Positions 7,245 through 7,998 of a stretch of DNA of 7,998 nucleotides are shown here, in pieces (positions within the stretch are counted from its first letter, which is position 1; every line of letters begins with the position of its first letter). Where the stretch lies: contig DAOWOF010000100.1 of the NCBI GenBank assembly GCA_030642205.1, positions 1 to 7,998 of the forward strand. Direction: 5' to 3'. Origin of the DNA: Desulfobacteraceae bacterium. GTDB taxonomy: Bacteria > Desulfobacterota > DSM-4660 > Desulfatiglandales > Desulfatiglandaceae. The notes under the pieces are model-generated. The model saw only the letters and a list, made by a program, of their open reading frames with translations. It had not been told where the DNA came from and did no database searches. The position numbers and the translations under genes are program-made.

Positions 7245-7715
7245 ATGAAAGCGATTGTTATCTATTCATCACAAACTAATAATACCAAAAAGGTGGCAGA
7301 GGCAGTGGCAACAGAATTAAATTGTGCAATGAAACCTGTGAACGATGTTGGTGATATTGCAGACTATGATACTGTGGCTGTAGGGTTCTGGCTGAAAGCT
7401 GGCGCACCAGACCCCTCTACTCAAGATTTATTACCAAAATTATCAGGGAAAAAGGTCTTTTTGTTTGCCACCCATGGAGCTGCTGTGGGAACGCCTCCTG
7501 CTGATAATGCTATGGCAAAAGCTAAAGAGTTGGCAAAAGGCGCTGAGATTATCGATACATTTAGTTGCCCTGGTGAAGTAGCAGAAAAGGTAATGGAAAT
7601 GATTTCTAAAAAAGATCAGAAACCTCCTTGGTTTGGCGCTGCTCACGCTGCTAAAGGTCATCCTGATGTCGATGACATTGCAGCTGTTAAGGCTGCTGTA
7701 AAAAAAATGCTGTAA
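7245..7715 (+). CDS. Small flavodoxin-family protein
   Basis: The 156-residue product has the flavodoxin fold: an N-terminal beta strand MKAIVIYSS, followed by the FMN phosphate-binding loop SSQTNNTKKVA (residues 8-18). Next come the YDTVAVGFWLKAG segment (41-53), KKVFLFATHGA (69-79) near the flavin, and an Ala/Lys-rich C-terminal helix after HPDVDDIAAVKAAVKK. The family is the short type often annotated as flavodoxin_3 or BilS-like. Such proteins carry electrons as FMN semiquinone/hydroquinone in the cytoplasm; the partner is unknown. The start is ATG at 7245, because AAGGAGGAGAT lies immediately before it. A longer frame from 7128 overlaps the decayed upstream gene and has no ribosome site. 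No aberrant stop or motif loss is seen. A link to the Hdr module as an electron acceptor is possible but speculative. Confidence 0.88.
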   Translation: MKAIVIYSSQTNNTKKVAEAVATELNCAMKPVNDVGDIADYDTVAVGFWLKAGAPDPSTQDLLPKLSGKKVFLFATHGAAVGTPPADNAMAKAKELAKGAEIIDTFSCPGEVAEKVMEMISKKDQKPPWFGAAHAAKGHPDVDDIAAVKAAVKKML

Positions 7716-7730
7716 ACTGTTTTAAGATAA

Positions 7731-7752
7731 AGGCTCCTGTTGTGTTTCAGTG
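7731..7752 (-). repeat. Possible terminal inverted repeat of the IS1595-type element
   Basis: GGCTCCTGTTGTGTTTCAGTGT lies just outside the transposase stop codon, where an IS1595-family end would be expected; many ends of this family begin GGG or GGC. The other end lies outside the window, so pairing cannot be tested. Confidence 0.35.
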
Positions 7753-7754
7753 TC

Positions 7755-7998
7755 TTATTCGACAAGCAACTGAATCAGCGAGTGAAGCAGGGCTTTGCCA
7801 CGCTTCCTGGCATTATGAATAAATTCAAAAAAGCCAGGATATAAAGGGAGTTTTTCTTGTGAAATACCCCGATGAGGCCGAAGCCAGCTTCGCAAAAGAG
7901 ACCAAAAGCCTTCCATGGTGTTCACATGGACTTCATGAAATCCATCTCCATCGTCATCTCTTGCATACTCTTCCGTCCCATGGTTCACACTCTCGTGC
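7755..7998 (-). CDS. IS1595-family transposase, C-terminal part (runs off the right edge)
   Basis: The minus-strand frame is open from the window edge to TAA at 7757-7755, giving about 80 residues. It contains HVNTMEGFWSLLRSWLRPHR, the hallmark C-terminal block of ISXO2-like (IS1595) transposases, with the third catalytic position in the N-T-x-E-G-F-W motif, and then HRGISQEKLPLYPGFFEFIHN. In these proteins the upstream portion holds the zinc ribbon and the first two catalytic Asp residues, which lie beyond position 7998. The frame stays open through the last codons (H-E-S-V-N-H-G-T), so the GTG at 7988 is internal and not the start. The visible part has no frameshift and the element may be intact. 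It is convergent with the flavodoxin gene, 39 nt apart. Confidence 0.85.
   Translation of the reverse strand, partial: HESVNHGTEEYARDDDGDGFHEVHVNTMEGFWSLLRSWLRPHRGISQEKLPLYPGFFEFIHNARKRGKALLHSLIQLLVE

Noticed and set aside
1..7998. CRISPR array, tRNA or rRNA genes
   Set aside because: No regularly spaced direct repeats and no cloverleaf or rRNA-like sequence were seen.

Overview
The window reads as accessory-type DNA from an anaerobic, selenocysteine-using bacterium, most likely a sulfate-reducing member of the Desulfobacterota. The clues are an electron-bifurcation module (HdrA plus an MvhD-type subunit), two in-frame UGA codons at conserved cysteine positions, each followed by a bacterial-type SECIS hairpin, and a flavodoxin-family protein. 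The lineage is inferred from gene content; no rRNA or other marker gene is present.

Layout. Positions 1-423 hold no convincing gene, only inverted repeats of REP type. A long hairpin with a T tract (424-484) ends the minus-strand operon. That operon is the core of the window: hdrA (4969 to 1325) followed by mvhD (1258 to 500). Simple ORF calling breaks each gene in two at a TGA. Read through as selenocysteine, they give one HdrA of 1214 residues (Sec60) and one MvhD-type protein of 252 residues (Sec68). In both genes the spacer from UGA to the hairpin is exactly 15 nt, and each stem has 7 bp. HdrA carries two flavin-type modules, four 4Fe-4S motifs and a C-terminal GcvH-like (H-protein fold) domain that lacks the lipoyl lysine. 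MvhD has a C-terminal winged-helix-like extension.

Upstream of hdrA (5039-5690) lies a scar. It contains the last ~35 codons of a second GcvH-like protein, paralogous to the HdrA tail, joined directly to a degenerate IS1-family element with several frameshifts. From 5691 to 6310 there is AT-rich DNA without a clear gene. It holds a perfect 13-bp GC-rich palindrome and a ~180-bp MITE-like element with imperfect terminal inverted repeats.

The right part is on the plus strand: trmO (tRNA m6t6A37 methyltransferase, 6311-6796), a decayed metallo-beta-lactamase-fold gene (6841-7201), an intact small flavodoxin-family protein (7245-7715), and the 3' end of an IS1595-type transposase on the minus strand running off the right edge.

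How the genes work together: HdrA and MvhD are expected to form the flavin-based electron-bifurcating core and its [2Fe-2S] electron-entry subunit. No HdrB, HdrC, hydrogenase or formate dehydrogenase gene is in view, so the partners must lie elsewhere or have been separated by the IS1 insertion. The rest of the window looks like a patchwork built by mobile elements.
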